The notes beneath the pieces are model-generated. The model made no database searches. It saw only the letters and a list, made by a program, of their open reading frames with translations, and was not told the DNA's origin. Position numbers and translations under genes: made by a program. Shown here one piece after another: positions 1-9,700 of a stretch of 29,751 bases of DNA; the stretch's first letter is position 1, and the number at the start of each line of letters is the position of its first letter. Source of the stretch: a virus; IMG/VR virus record IMGVR_UViG_3300028844_000192, positions 1-29,751 of that record. One strand, given 5' to 3'.

Positions 1-206
1 AAAGAAAAAGTAGTATCATTAAGAGTACCTGATTTTTTTCTACGTTCATACTCTTTATCAACTTCCATAAATTTATCAAAGTCAATATCATTCGTATCCA
101 AAAAAGATTTTAAATCTCTTTTGGTTTTAATTGTACCCTGATTAATTTGATTTTCTACACTTTGTTTTACATCAAAAAACTCTTGTGTATTAGGAGCAAT
201 AGCCAT
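1..206 (-). CDS. Unknown phage protein, N-terminal part only (cut by window edge)
   Basis: An open frame starts with ATG at 206 and runs off the left edge, giving about 68 residues beginning MAIAPNTQEFFDVKQ. The visible part is charged and probably helical, with Lys/Asp-rich stretches and no hydrophobic segment. It follows the 547-residue protein after a 14-base gap, so it is the next gene of the same operon. The upstream sequence has only a weak purine-rich ribosome site (AGAAAG). Position after the ejection-type protein suggests another tail or internal virion protein, but the visible part does not identify a family. Confidence 0.7.
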   Translation of the reverse strand, partial: MAIAPNTQEFFDVKQSVENQINQGTIKTKRDLKSFLDTNDIDFDKFMEVDKEYERRKKSGTLNDTTFS

Positions 207-220
207 GAATTAACTTTCTA

Positions 221-1864
221 TTAATCTGGAAGACCTTGTATTACATCACCTGCTATACCAGCAGCAGGATCATCTTCTGGTGGCACACTACTTGTTACAG
301 ATGTACTTGGATCAACTGCAGTAGCTCCACCATAGCTTTGAGCAATTGCCAACGCATCGTCATAACCACCTGAAGAAAATGCTTTAGCCATATCTCTAAG
401 AAGTGTTACTTGAGCTTTCTTTTCGGCAGCACTACCAGTTACAATACCTGTCGTTTCGTCATATGTTGCACCTGTACGAGTAGCAGCTATTCTACTAAGA
501 GCATTTAGATCAGCAGATTCAATGTCTGCACCACCTAGTGCATCCTTAATATCTGACAAGCTTTCTGCCTGAAGCTGTTTCATTTTAAGAGAAGCTTCTG
601 CCTGTGTCAACTTACCACTAGCCAAATCTTCTTCTATTTGATTTAATTCATCTTGAATAGCCTCTCGCTGCCCACTTGCATACTCTGCAGCACTAGCTGC
701 TTGTACACCAAATCCTGTTCCGGGTTCTGCACCTGCATATCCTACTAACAAATCTGAAATATAATTAATTGGTGATGTTTGTTTTTTAAGTTGTTCTTTC
801 TTTTCTTCTGCTAGTTTTTTACGTGCATCTAATGCTTCTTCCATAGCTGTATTATAATCAGTTAAACCAGTTTGTAAACTTAGTAAAGTTCCAAGAAGTT
901 GTTTGTTTACAGAATCAGTAGTTGCATTTTCTTCTGAACCTACAGTCATTCCATCTGACATTTGTTTTACCATACCAGATAGACCACCCTGTGATTTAAA
1001 TGCCACACGACCACCACTATTAAAGAAACCGAAACCACTGCCAATTTTACCTGCCGCACCAAGAACACCTGCAAGGTTTTGCATTGAAGAAGGTTTTTGT
1101 GGTGCATTATAAGGATTAAACTTTGAAGTAGATTGATAAGGATAACCGTACAGAGTAGACTGGTACTGAGCAAGTGTATCATATGGGAATTGTTTTTGTG
1201 CTTCAAACTCTGAACGTGCAATATCTAACCCTGATTGTGTCATACCACGTTGAGCTTCACCAATACCTGCAAGAGCAGTAAGTTCTGTCATTGCTTGTCT
1301 AGGTGCAACTTGACCTAATGCAGACAAACCAGAAGCTGCTGCACGTTCACGTTCTTTCTGTGCTTCAAATGCACGAAGACCAGTTTCATATGCAGCCTGA
1401 GAACCTTTAGTTTGAATGTTTCCAAGTTGTTGTTGTAAATTACGTTGACGTTCTGATTCAAGAATAGCTTGACGTGATCCACCAAAGCTACCAGCCTGTA
1501 CAGCTTTAGCAGCAATGTTTTGCATAGGGACTTGTGACTGACGGATGGCTTCACGTTTTTCTACATCTACAACGGCTTGCTGGTATGGTGACATATACTG
1601 AGCAGCCATTTGTGGTGTGAACTGTTGTGTCTGTCCCATAGTAAGAGCAGTAGCAGGAGCAAAGTACTGTTGACCAGTACCTACTAAACTTGCAATACCT
1701 TGCATGGCAGCAAGTTCATCAGGACTGAACCCAGCAATTTGATCACCAGTATAAGTTTGATAACCTAAACCTTTTTGTTTTTCATAAATTTCTTTTGATT
1801 CTTTAAGAACATCCTTTAAACCAGATTTATAATCTTCTGGTACTTCATATTGTGATTCAGCCAT
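221..1864 (-). CDS. Gln/Ala-rich putative ejection or internal tail protein (547 aa)
   Basis: Likely a virion protein that acts in the tail or in DNA delivery; this role is inferred from position and composition. Residues about 40-60 hold a GFSPDELAAMQ block. Residues about 90-140 hold a helical segment ending in SFGGSRQAILESE, a pattern I recall in many marine phage proteins near tail genes. A Gly-rich patch near residues 275-295 contains NSGGRV, followed by long Ala/Lys/Glu/Gln helices (about 330-450), probably coiled coil, and an acidic, Pro-rich C-terminus. There is no signal peptide. Its ATG overlaps the stop of the preceding gene as TAATG. Marine phage homologues are usually unnamed or called internal or DNA-transfer proteins. 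I am sure it is a real gene but not of its exact role. Confidence 0.75.
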   Translation of the reverse strand: MAESQYEVPEDYKSGLKDVLKESKEIYEKQKGLGYQTYTGDQIAGFSPDELAAMQGIASLVGTGQQYFAPATALTMGQTQQFTPQMAAQYMSPYQQAVVDVEKREAIRQSQVPMQNIAAKAVQAGSFGGSRQAILESERQRNLQQQLGNIQTKGSQAAYETGLRAFEAQKERERAAASGLSALGQVAPRQAMTELTALAGIGEAQRGMTQSGLDIARSEFEAQKQFPYDTLAQYQSTLYGYPYQSTSKFNPYNAPQKPSSMQNLAGVLGAAGKIGSGFGFFNSGGRVAFKSQGGLSGMVKQMSDGMTVGSEENATTDSVNKQLLGTLLSLQTGLTDYNTAMEEALDARKKLAEEKKEQLKKQTSPINYISDLLVGYAGAEPGTGFGVQAASAAEYASGQREAIQDELNQIEEDLASGKLTQAEASLKMKQLQAESLSDIKDALGGADIESADLNALSRIAATRTGATYDETTGIVTGSAAEKKAQVTLLRDMAKAFSSGGYDDALAIAQSYGGATAVDPSTSVTSSVPPEDDPAAGIAGDVIQGLPD

Positions 1865-2592
1865 TACACCAACTCCCTAAGTATTTTGTCACCGTCAATT
1901 TGTTTTATTTGTTTTCGTTGTCCAGTTGATGCTTCTCTTACATCTCCCATAAATTGGTCTAATTTTTCTGCACCTGCATCAGATGATCCATTACCCAACT
2001 TAGATACTACATCTGCGGGTAGTACATATTCATCTCTGCTAAGAAGTGCCTTATCAATTTTAGGATCACCTTTTACTTTAAACATAATATCATCAGACAT
2101 CCCATCGCCATTATTATTATTTACATCTAACATTCCTTCAAATGGTCGTCTACCCCCTGCTAGTGCTGCAATTCCACCAGTTGGTTGAAAATTATCTTGA
2201 TTTAAAGGCATCTGAGGGGGCATTGGCATACCCTGTGGTGGGGTAACACCAGAAAGACCCTGCATCTCGTCAGGAGCCATTGTAGGCTCACTATCGTCAT
2301 CTGCATTATAATCAGCTATTTTATTACGTCCAAAGTTCATTAATTCTTGCATTGCTTCTTTACCACTAGTTTCTGGCATCATTAACCCAGACAAGCCTTG
2401 CATTGCTGCCTCTAAATTAAAAGCTTCTGGTAATCCTGTATTTGGATTTGTGGTAAGTTTACCCATAGTTCGCATTATATTAATTTCAGGCTTAGACATA
2501 TGTACTAATTCTGTATCACCCATACGACCTTTCATGGCAAGTAAGTTTGCAATACCACTTTGAGGTGCTTGTCTATTTGTAAAGTATGCCAT
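1864..2592 (-). CDS. Conserved marine phage protein with DGMSDDI / EYVLPADVV block (242 aa)
   Basis: Function unknown. The first half is Met/Gln/Pro-rich and low in complexity (MPMPPQMP near residue 125). The second half holds the conserved block: an Asn/Asp loop DVNNNNGDGMSDDI near residues 155-170, then LLSRDEYVLPADVVSKLG near 185-200 and NGSSDAGAEKLDQFM near 202-217. I recall this pair of motifs from many uncultured marine phages, always beside tail or ejection genes, with no assigned role. The Asp/Asn spacing resembles a metal-binding loop but is not a canonical EF-hand. Its stop overlaps the next start (TAATG), so it is translated together with the 547-residue protein and may work with it. 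Confidence 0.75.
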   Translation of the reverse strand: MAYFTNRQAPQSGIANLLAMKGRMGDTELVHMSKPEINIMRTMGKLTTNPNTGLPEAFNLEAAMQGLSGLMMPETSGKEAMQELMNFGRNKIADYNADDDSEPTMAPDEMQGLSGVTPPQGMPMPPQMPLNQDNFQPTGGIAALAGGRRPFEGMLDVNNNNGDGMSDDIMFKVKGDPKIDKALLSRDEYVLPADVVSKLGNGSSDAGAEKLDQFMGDVREASTGQRKQIKQIDGDKILRELV

Positions 2593-2595
2593 TAT

Positions 2596-2808
2596 TTATT
2601 TTACCTTATTTGGTGTCATATAATTAGATTGTGCTTTAGTCATATCGGCTTGAAAATTACTGCTTTTATTATACAATGAACTAAGGTTATATGCCATACC
2701 TTGTACAGTTTTTGTACCAAAATAGTCAGTAGCAACAGTAATACCATTATTAACATTACTTACTAGAGTACTATTATTTATCAAATCAAAGTATTCTTTT
2801 TTTTCCAT
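2596..2808 (-). CDS. Small hypothetical protein (70 aa)
   Basis: Not recognised. I place the start at the ATG at 2808 (MEKKEYFDLINNS) because it forms a TAATG overlap with the stop of the gene before it, like most junctions here. An in-frame ATG at 2826 would add six residues (MGKFKL) and overlap the upstream gene by 19 bases. The protein is rich in Asn, Ser and Thr, soluble, and has no hydrophobic segment or Cys. It lies three bases before the 242-residue protein. The arrangement makes a real gene likely, but the product has no visible motif. Confidence 0.55.
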   Translation of the reverse strand: MEKKEYFDLINNSTLVSNVNNGITVATDYFGTKTVQGMAYNLSSLYNKSSNFQADMTKAQSNYMTPNKVK

Positions 2809-3080
2809 TAGTTTAAATTTACCCATCCTGTGCTGCTTACATAACCTTTAAATTTTTCTTCCCCCAATGAAAATGCAATATCACCGGGCTGTGGCCTACC
2901 AATTTCAGTTACAGTTACTACACTATAAACTTTTGTTGAAGGTTGATTATCTACTTGTGAATCTCTAGTATCTAATTCATAACTTAGTAAATCTGTGTAT
3001 TGACGTATTTCTGTGTATATATCTTCGGCAGTCATTTTTTGTGCCATATTATAAGATGGAAGTTTAGGATAGTTTGCCAT
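2808..3080 (-). CDS. Small conserved phage protein ending in STGWVNLN (90 aa)
   Basis: Probably a small beta-rich accessory protein; function unknown. The N-terminal half is helical and charged (residues 1-45). The C-terminal half reads like a beta fold: GDIAFSLGEEKFKGYVSSTGWVNLN contains the G-Y-V-S-S-T-G-W ending I recall from short marine phage proteins encoded beside the large tail protein. It starts in a TAATG overlap with the 612-residue gene and ends in a TAATG overlap with the next, so it is translated as part of that unit. The ending resembles small structural proteins that dock on tail fibres, but that is only analogy. Confidence 0.6.
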   Translation of the reverse strand: MANYPKLPSYNMAQKMTAEDIYTEIRQYTDLLSYELDTRDSQVDNQPSTKVYSVVTVTEIGRPQPGDIAFSLGEEKFKGYVSSTGWVNLN

Positions 3081-4918
3081 TATCTCATTCCATCAGGTTG
3101 TATGTTTGCTCTAACAGAACCCCAACGCCATGAACCGTCTGAACTAGCAGACACAATATACTTTGCCTGTCTTCCTCTACCACGTAAATCTACTTTCTTT
3201 GTAGATTGTTGAATTGTAAAAGGTCCCTTTGAAACTGCAGGTCCATTAGGATACTCTTCAAACTGTAATGTAATATCTATGCTTCCATTATTTGTAATTG
3301 TATAATCAGGAATAATTCTATCTACAAACATAATTCTAGTTCCATCTTCAATTTCAAAGTTTGCAGACTCTAAGAATGAAGGCAGTATTTTACCGTCCCC
3401 ACGATATACATCAAATGGTTCATTATTCCAAATATGATTATCCGCAGTTGCCGATACCTTACCTGTTGCTATAGTGTTATCAAAAATATGTTGATCAGCA
3501 AAGGTAGAATAAAAAGATGTACCAAATACCCAATGATTTTCTTTATAATTATATATAATATAACTATCTGGTTCTACAGAATTAGCACTTGAATACAGCC
3601 AAATAATTTCATTAAATTCTGAATTAACTCCAGCAAATACTTTATCTTTATTTACCGTATTGAAGCTGTCATAAAGATAACGTCTTATAGGACAATCTAA
3701 ATTTCTTACTCTACCATCAAATGCATAGAAATTATTGTCACCCATCCAATAAGATATACCATCAACATCAATAGCTGCATGTGGTGCAATAAGGCCACAG
3801 TTACTTCCTACTTGTTGAAAGCTAAATATAAAAGGTGGACCAACAAACTGCTGAGTATACATTGCTGTGTCAGTCCATATATGAATACCATTACGTGAAC
3901 GTATGGCTCCTATAATTTCTGTACCACCTGTAAGAACTACTTCACCAGATGTTGAAGAAATAGAAGGTGTCCAATTAGTATAGTCTTCTTGATCAGACCA
4001 ACGTACAAGCATAGGATTATAACTACCTGTACCAAATTCATTAGTGCCATATGATACAACGTGCCTATCATTTGGTGAGATACGAATAGAATTATTAACA
4101 GAAGGAGCAGCAGACACAACCACTGCACGTTCTGGTGTTATAGATGCATCTACATCTAAAAAGAATATCTTACCACCTCTACGACAAGCTAACATATCTT
4201 CACCCCAATTGTCAAGGGACCATTGAGAACTTTTAAATGTTACAGCACCTGTAGCTGCTGGCCTATTCCATGCACGTCCACCAGTTGTGCTTACACCTGC
4301 ATTATATACACCTGCTCCATACCCAGTACCTTGAACAGGCACAGTGTTTTCTACAGGCAATATAAATTCTAAGTCTGCTGTACCGCCATCAGTTACTGCT
4401 GCGGCTGCAGAAGTTGTAGCAGAAATAGTAAAATTATTTAAACCACCAACAGCAACTACAGAAAATTCACCTTCTAATAAAATACCACTATTACCAATAG
4501 TAGTAGCAGAACTAATAAATATTCTATCATTAACAGACACACCATGATTTGTTATACTAATACTAACAAGTGGTGAGTTAAGTTGTGTATTCATTACACT
4601 GGTAAGGGTAGCAGCAGACACAAAAGGAGTACTATCATATAGTTGATTTGAATCTACTACATACAGAAACTTTTCTGTACCAAAGGACATAAGCTTTTTA
4701 GTATCATTGTCTGACCAAGTAATAAGGTCACGAGCAATACCTGTAAAGGTTGCATCATTAACAGCCTTAGTGTAACCTCTTAGGTTTTCAGGTTTGCCTT
4801 CCCTGAACCTAACCCTGTTACCATCAAACCACTTACCTTCTTCTGCATACTGTGTAGATTCTCTATGAAACCCCGGTATGAAATTAAGTTTGGCAAGCTT
4901 TCCTGAACTAGAAGCCAT
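3080..4918 (-). CDS. Large tail protein, nozzle/hub candidate (612 aa)
   Basis: Likely a structural tail protein. The N-terminus (about residues 5-50) has the pattern LNFIPGFHRESTQYAE, then WFDGNRVRFREGKPENLRGY, which I know from large tail proteins of marine short-tailed phages. The rest is almost entirely beta-rich, with repeated Trp/Tyr/Gly/Asp motifs (WSDNDTKKL, WSDQEDYTNW, YWMGDNNFYAFDGR) that suggest a propeller-like fold. An Ala/Thr-rich insert lies near residues 105-185. The remote analogue would be the hub/nozzle or packaged-DNA stabilisation proteins of P22- or SU10-type tails; this is inference from layout, since adaptor genes also occur in the window. The ATG lies three bases after the stop of the upstream fibre-like gene. 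Confidence 0.7.
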   Translation of the reverse strand: MASSSGKLAKLNFIPGFHRESTQYAEEGKWFDGNRVRFREGKPENLRGYTKAVNDATFTGIARDLITWSDNDTKKLMSFGTEKFLYVVDSNQLYDSTPFVSAATLTSVMNTQLNSPLVSISITNHGVSVNDRIFISSATTIGNSGILLEGEFSVVAVGGLNNFTISATTSAAAAVTDGGTADLEFILPVENTVPVQGTGYGAGVYNAGVSTTGGRAWNRPAATGAVTFKSSQWSLDNWGEDMLACRRGGKIFFLDVDASITPERAVVVSAAPSVNNSIRISPNDRHVVSYGTNEFGTGSYNPMLVRWSDQEDYTNWTPSISSTSGEVVLTGGTEIIGAIRSRNGIHIWTDTAMYTQQFVGPPFIFSFQQVGSNCGLIAPHAAIDVDGISYWMGDNNFYAFDGRVRNLDCPIRRYLYDSFNTVNKDKVFAGVNSEFNEIIWLYSSANSVEPDSYIIYNYKENHWVFGTSFYSTFADQHIFDNTIATGKVSATADNHIWNNEPFDVYRGDGKILPSFLESANFEIEDGTRIMFVDRIIPDYTITNNGSIDITLQFEEYPNGPAVSKGPFTIQQSTKKVDLRGRGRQAKYIVSASSDGSWRWGSVRANIQPDGMR

Positions 4919-4921
4919 GTC

Positions 4922-5986
4922 TTACCTTGTAAAGTTTTGAATTGCTGCTGCGTCAATAAAGGCAGTTGTTACCGTTACGGCTGCTGTTACTGTTGTGGCT
5001 ACACTACGAACACTGTATACCAGCATATCAACTGCAGAAATAGATGTTGTGATTGTTGGAACTGTACCACTCACAAACTTAAAGTCGTTTGCATATGATA
5101 ATGTTTTACCACCAGATGTTTGTTCTTGAATTACATAAATAATACCTTGTTGCCCTACTTTAATATTATCTGGCTGACGTAGTGTACTATCTGCGCTAAG
5201 ATACACAATAAAGTTATTACCTGCAGTCATGTCAACAGCAAAGATACTAGTATCAGAAACAGCAACAGTAACAAGGGGTGAATATGTTTGACCAGTAATA
5301 ATGTTTTCAGCCGCCATAGTATTGGTATAGCCAGCACTTGTATTTACATAGCGAATGTCAGTAGTAGACAAAGCCATTAGTGCAGGGTTTACTACTGAAG
5401 TATTAGAAATAAATGTACTTACACCAGTTGCAGTAACAGATGTTACAGGGTCAACCGTTGTAGTTTCAATTTCACCAATGCTTGTAATTACACTACGGCT
5501 TGATGCACCTGAATTACCACCGGGAATACCAAGACCTGCAGTATCAATACCATGTACATTTGTACCATCTGTAGTAATAAGGAATGTGCTAGTGCCTGTT
5601 GTAGTTGTAGGAACTGTAAAGCCTGTGGCAGTTGCACCAGTATTCATAATACGAACAGTACCAGTAGCTGATGCCTGTGTAATTTTATTGTGAATTACAT
5701 ATGTTTTAGAAACTGCAGGAAGAACAATGTTAGCTGCTGATGCACTAACCACATAACCTTGTAATTCAAGAGTTGCTGCACGTGCTTCATCTGCAGAACC
5801 ATTATTAGTTGTAAGAGAATTATCATTAACAATTTGTGAGCCTGATGTGCCAATAGTTACATAAGCACCAACTGCATCATCAAGCAAGTCAATAACGTTT
5901 TGATTGAGGATATCCCCCCAAGCATTAGGATTTTCACCGTCTGCTTGTTTTTCTATTCGTATTCTACTGGTATAAGTTGAAGGCAT
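4922..5986 (-). CDS. Fibre-like tail protein, Ser/Thr-rich (354 aa)
   Basis: Likely a tail or fibre structural protein. The N-terminus STYTSRIRIEKQADGENP followed by NAWGDILNQNVIDLLDDAV (residues about 3-40) matches a pattern I recall at the start of many marine phage fibre-like proteins: a short anchor with T-G-E-N-x-x-x-W-G. The remainder is Thr/Ser/Val/Ala-rich beta sequence with few charged residues, as expected of a trimeric shaft or beta-helical fibre. It has a good ribosome site (AGGAAG, 7 bases before the ATG). It sits between the 76-residue membrane protein and the large tail protein. The receptor role is not shown; it could equally be a baseplate-type component. Confidence 0.7.
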   Translation of the reverse strand: MPSTYTSRIRIEKQADGENPNAWGDILNQNVIDLLDDAVGAYVTIGTSGSQIVNDNSLTTNNGSADEARAATLELQGYVVSASAANIVLPAVSKTYVIHNKITQASATGTVRIMNTGATATGFTVPTTTTGTSTFLITTDGTNVHGIDTAGLGIPGGNSGASSRSVITSIGEIETTTVDPVTSVTATGVSTFISNTSVVNPALMALSTTDIRYVNTSAGYTNTMAAENIITGQTYSPLVTVAVSDTSIFAVDMTAGNNFIVYLSADSTLRQPDNIKVGQQGIIYVIQEQTSGGKTLSYANDFKFVSGTVPTITTSISAVDMLVYSVRSVATTVTAAVTVTTAFIDAAAIQNFTR

Positions 5987-6026
5987 ATCTCACTTCCTAT
6001 AATTAAACTGTTGCTAATATTATATA

Positions 6027-6257
6027 CTATAACCTGTCAGCAGACAATATACGGTCTAGTTTATCTTCTACACGGTGCAAGGCTTCCATAACCCTATCCA
6101 TATCTTCTTTAAGTTCACCACGTGTTGCATATTCTTCTCTTGTTCTATTAAGAAGAATCTCAAGACGTTTAACTTCCTTGGTAGTGTTGTTAGCCCACCA
6201 ACCAAAACCAGTAGCTATTACAGCAAGAAGCATATCTATAAGGCTATTCATTTCCAT
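6027..6257 (-). CDS. Small membrane-anchored coiled-coil protein, possible holin or spanin-like (76 aa)
   Basis: One hydrophobic segment near residues 5-22 (LIDMLLAVIATGFGWW) is followed by a charged amphipathic helix to the end, with heptad-like spacing (EVKRLEILLNR, then MEALHRVEDKLDRIL). Short phage proteins of this layout, with a YATRGELKEDM-type linker, are common beside fibre genes and are sometimes called holins or lysis accessory proteins, but the evidence for that is thin. No endolysin is visible in this window. The start is fixed by a TAATG overlap with the tail-assembly-like gene. A membrane role is well supported by sequence; a lysis role is inference. Confidence 0.6.
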   Translation of the reverse strand: MEMNSLIDMLLAVIATGFGWWANNTTKEVKRLEILLNRTREEYATRGELKEDMDRVMEALHRVEDKLDRILSADRL

Positions 6258-6739
6258 TAGAAGTCCTCTAGTTCAGGCCAGTTATTAATAGGTGCAGCTT
6301 CTTCACCATCTGCTGTTTCAAACAAAGCTTTTAATTCGTCAATACTAATAGTAATATCTATCAGTCTTTCTATCTCACCTGATTTAGCACGTACTGCTCT
6401 ACGATAGTTCTTAATATTAGTAGGACAGTTAGTACCTTCCTCTACTTCACGTGTGACATACCAATCGGTAGAACTAAGAAGACTACCTGCAGTTTGCTTA
6501 GTCTGTGCAATATAACCAGTTTTAAGTTCTGCCAAGTCACGTGGAATAAGATTACCATCTAAATCCCTACCAAAATAAAAACGACCATCATAAGGTGCAG
6601 GTGGTTCTTCCCATACCAATCCCTTAGATGCTTTAGTTTCATCAGACCAACGCACCCATGAATTAGGATGTTGAATACCATAGTCATCCTTCCATGCTTT
6701 TCCATTTTTAATAATTCTTGCTTTATATTTCCAAGGCAT
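6257..6739 (-). CDS. Tail fibre assembly chaperone-like protein (160 aa)
   Basis: Probably a chaperone for the large fibre encoded just upstream. The central segment LLSSTDWYVTREVEEGTNCP followed by NIKNYRRAVR (about residues 87-118) matches the phage tail-assembly-chaperone pattern (a short L-L-x-x-[ST]-D-W motif, then a YRxAVR helix) that I know from proteins encoded next to fibres. The N-terminal part is Trp-rich (NSWVRWSDETK, LVWEEPPAPYDGRFYFGRD) and the C-terminus is acidic. It lies 14 bases after the 1311-residue fibre and overlaps the next gene by TAATG. A binding partner in that fibre is inferred from position. Confidence 0.65.
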   Translation of the reverse strand: MPWKYKARIIKNGKAWKDDYGIQHPNSWVRWSDETKASKGLVWEEPPAPYDGRFYFGRDLDGNLIPRDLAELKTGYIAQTKQTAGSLLSSTDWYVTREVEEGTNCPTNIKNYRRAVRAKSGEIERLIDITISIDELKALFETADGEEAAPINNWPELEDF

Positions 6740-6753
6740 ATTATATTCTCCTA

Positions 6754-9700
6754 TTATCGGGCATTGGCGTATTTGAATGGTTGTTCGGCAAAGGCGAGGT
6801 AGATGTAGGTCTGACCGCTTGTGTTTGAGTCACTTAAACTTGTTCTCAACTTAAATCCATTGCTAAGAAAATCTACATCATAACCTGATGTTAACTCTGT
6901 GCCGTTAGTGTCTGCTTGCAACGCCTCATTCACAACATTTTCTGGGCTTCTTTTGTTATCTCGCAAATTCCAACCCGATGTTGATGAAGCCTCTTTAGTA
7001 AGAACAAAAGCTGGCCTAAACCCTGTGTAGACAAACGTGCCATCTGAGGAACCGTTGCCGACATAGCTGCCGACCTTGCTGAAGCCATCAACGCTGTGGA
7101 AACAGTAGGCTATCATTTCGTCTGTGTTTCCGTTGGACAGATTGGATGTACCCACCGAAAAAACTTGATTAGTTGCGGCAGTGCTATTCCATAGAGTAGA
7201 AGCGGCACCAGAACCATTCGTTAAATCTAAATACAAACGATTTGCTGCGCCAATAAATTTACTATAAACAGGCCAGTTACTTGTGTCGTCTCTGTTTTTT
7301 ACAATAATAAGTTCAGGGGCTTCACTCAAACCGTGAGCAATAGTACCATTAGAACCTGTGCCAGTGTAACTAGCTATACTAAACCCAGAAGTCGTATTAG
7401 CAGATAAACCTGTTAAGGCAATTGTACCATCACTAATAGGTGACGCAGCAATTGTTGCATAGCCAGTACCATCTATATTAAATGTATTAGCTTTACCACC
7501 TGCTTTCCAAGTCCAAGCTGCGTAGGTGTCTCCGCTATTATTCCAAGCATTTGAGTTAGTATAACCAACAGTAAACCCATTTGCATCAAGACTGCTAACA
7601 CCATCAGCGTCAGATTGATTAAACTCTGCGCCAGTAGTATCTGAAATTAAAGTATTGAAGTTTATTCCATTATCACCAATGCCACGAACACTATCCTGTA
7701 AAACATTTGAAATACTGGCTCTACTTCTATTTTTAATCCATACAAAGTCAGGAGAAGCTATACCTTCTTGTGGAATGTTGTCATCTACTATTGCTAGTGA
7801 GCCAGTAGGCGGTGTGTAGTAGAAGCTACCATAACCATTGGCATCTGCAGCTTGTGAACCGTTAGAAGGTGTTCTATAACCACAAAAACTATCATCTTGC
7901 CCAAAGTTAAATGCTATGCCTTCTCCAGCACTACCTGCTGCCCAAGACACAACTCTGTAATCTCCAGTTAAACCTGTTAGTGCAACACCTTGAGAAACAT
8001 TATCTTTAAAAAATTCAATTTGTCCATTACCTATAACCATAGATAATAAATTTGTTTCATTATAGGAAGCACCATATGCAGAAGATGACGTATCTAAATA
8101 TAAACTACCATTACTATAATAAGTAATAAATCCTGTATGACTAGTAGTATTACCTGCTCCTGTTGCTGTGGCTTCTGGACCAATACCAAAAGAATAACCA
8201 TTATCAGGTTTACATTCCACATACCACAAAGTACTAGATTCAATATTTGGAATAAAAAAGGTTGAAACCGTTTGTCTTTGCAAGCCGTTACCTTCAGTAA
8301 ATAAAAGATTACCTTCACTTAAATCATCTGTACCAGAACGAGAAGGGTCTAATGTATTAAAGTTCTGTGTAGGACTGTCACCTGTCTGGTCAGTTGTTGC
8401 TATGTTGGTTGCACTAAAGTTGTTAGTATTACCTGAACTGTCTGTACCCAATGCACTAGCAGTTGAGTTATCAGAAAAGTCAAGATAAAAACCTTCATCA
8501 CCATATGTTATACCTGATACAGTTTTTGGAATCCAATAACCATTAGAACCATACTGACCAAAATTGTCCATGTCATATGTTGTTCCTTCTGCTACATGAA
8601 CTTCAGCAAAGTAACCACTACCATACGTTGAACCACCTTCAAAATTAATTCTATGAGTTATGTTACTTTTAAACCAAGCAGCAAATACTGCATTTTGTGT
8701 AGGATAACCACCACCAGATGTATCTAAAGTTTGTAAATCACCGTCTACCCAAATTTTAATTCTATCTGTGTCTGTTGCTTGAGTAGTATCTACATTAACA
8801 CATATATGATACCATTTACTTGTATCTATAAATGTAATATTTGTTTTAACAATAGCAGTAGACGTTGAACCAAGTATAACTTGTAATTTACTATTTGTTG
8901 GTTCAATCCAAATAGAATCATACTGACTATCTACAGCTTGTAAAAGCATTTGATATTTACTTGTATTTGTTCTTTTTATCCAACCCGAATAAGTCATTTT
9001 TTGTGTATCACCATTATCACCCGGTTGATAACTTAAAAATGAACTATCAGAATTATTAAATCTAAGACTATTATCAATAGTAGTAACATTTATAGGATGC
9101 TGTGCGCCACCTGAACCAATGTGTTGTACTGCACCATTACCTGTGTACAGCATAGTTTCAAAGTAATTGTCAGCCTGTTGACCTGAAGCTTGTTGAGGAC
9201 CAATGGCTGGTTCTGGTAATGAAGATGCCGCTAACGCTAAGAAGCCGGATGGTGGGGTATAATAAAAATCGCCAATGCCGTTATCGTCTGCTGCGTTTGC
9301 AGAGCCAGTAGTCGCATCTCCGGCAAATGTACTATCCTGACCAAAGTTAGCGTGATGCGGGTCATTGCTTGATGTGCCACCAGTTTTGCTAACCATCATC
9401 ACAAATGTACCCGATAGCCCAGTAAATGCTGCGTTAGTCGTAGTGCCAGCCGCTATTTCAGCCGCTGTTGCCGAGTTTTGCCAAGTGCCATTTTTACTGA
9501 ACCAGATAGCCCCAGTATCTGCATCGAAAGCCACTCCAATGATATCGCCAATAGCCCCCCAAGTATCTCCATACGATCCTTGATTGCCGCCATTGTATAT
9601 ATTACCAGTACCAGCATAGTATAAATAACAATCGGCATTGGTATATGGAGTTAAAGATATCCTTGTATCTTCTTGAGCAATACCAATAAACCTAACCACA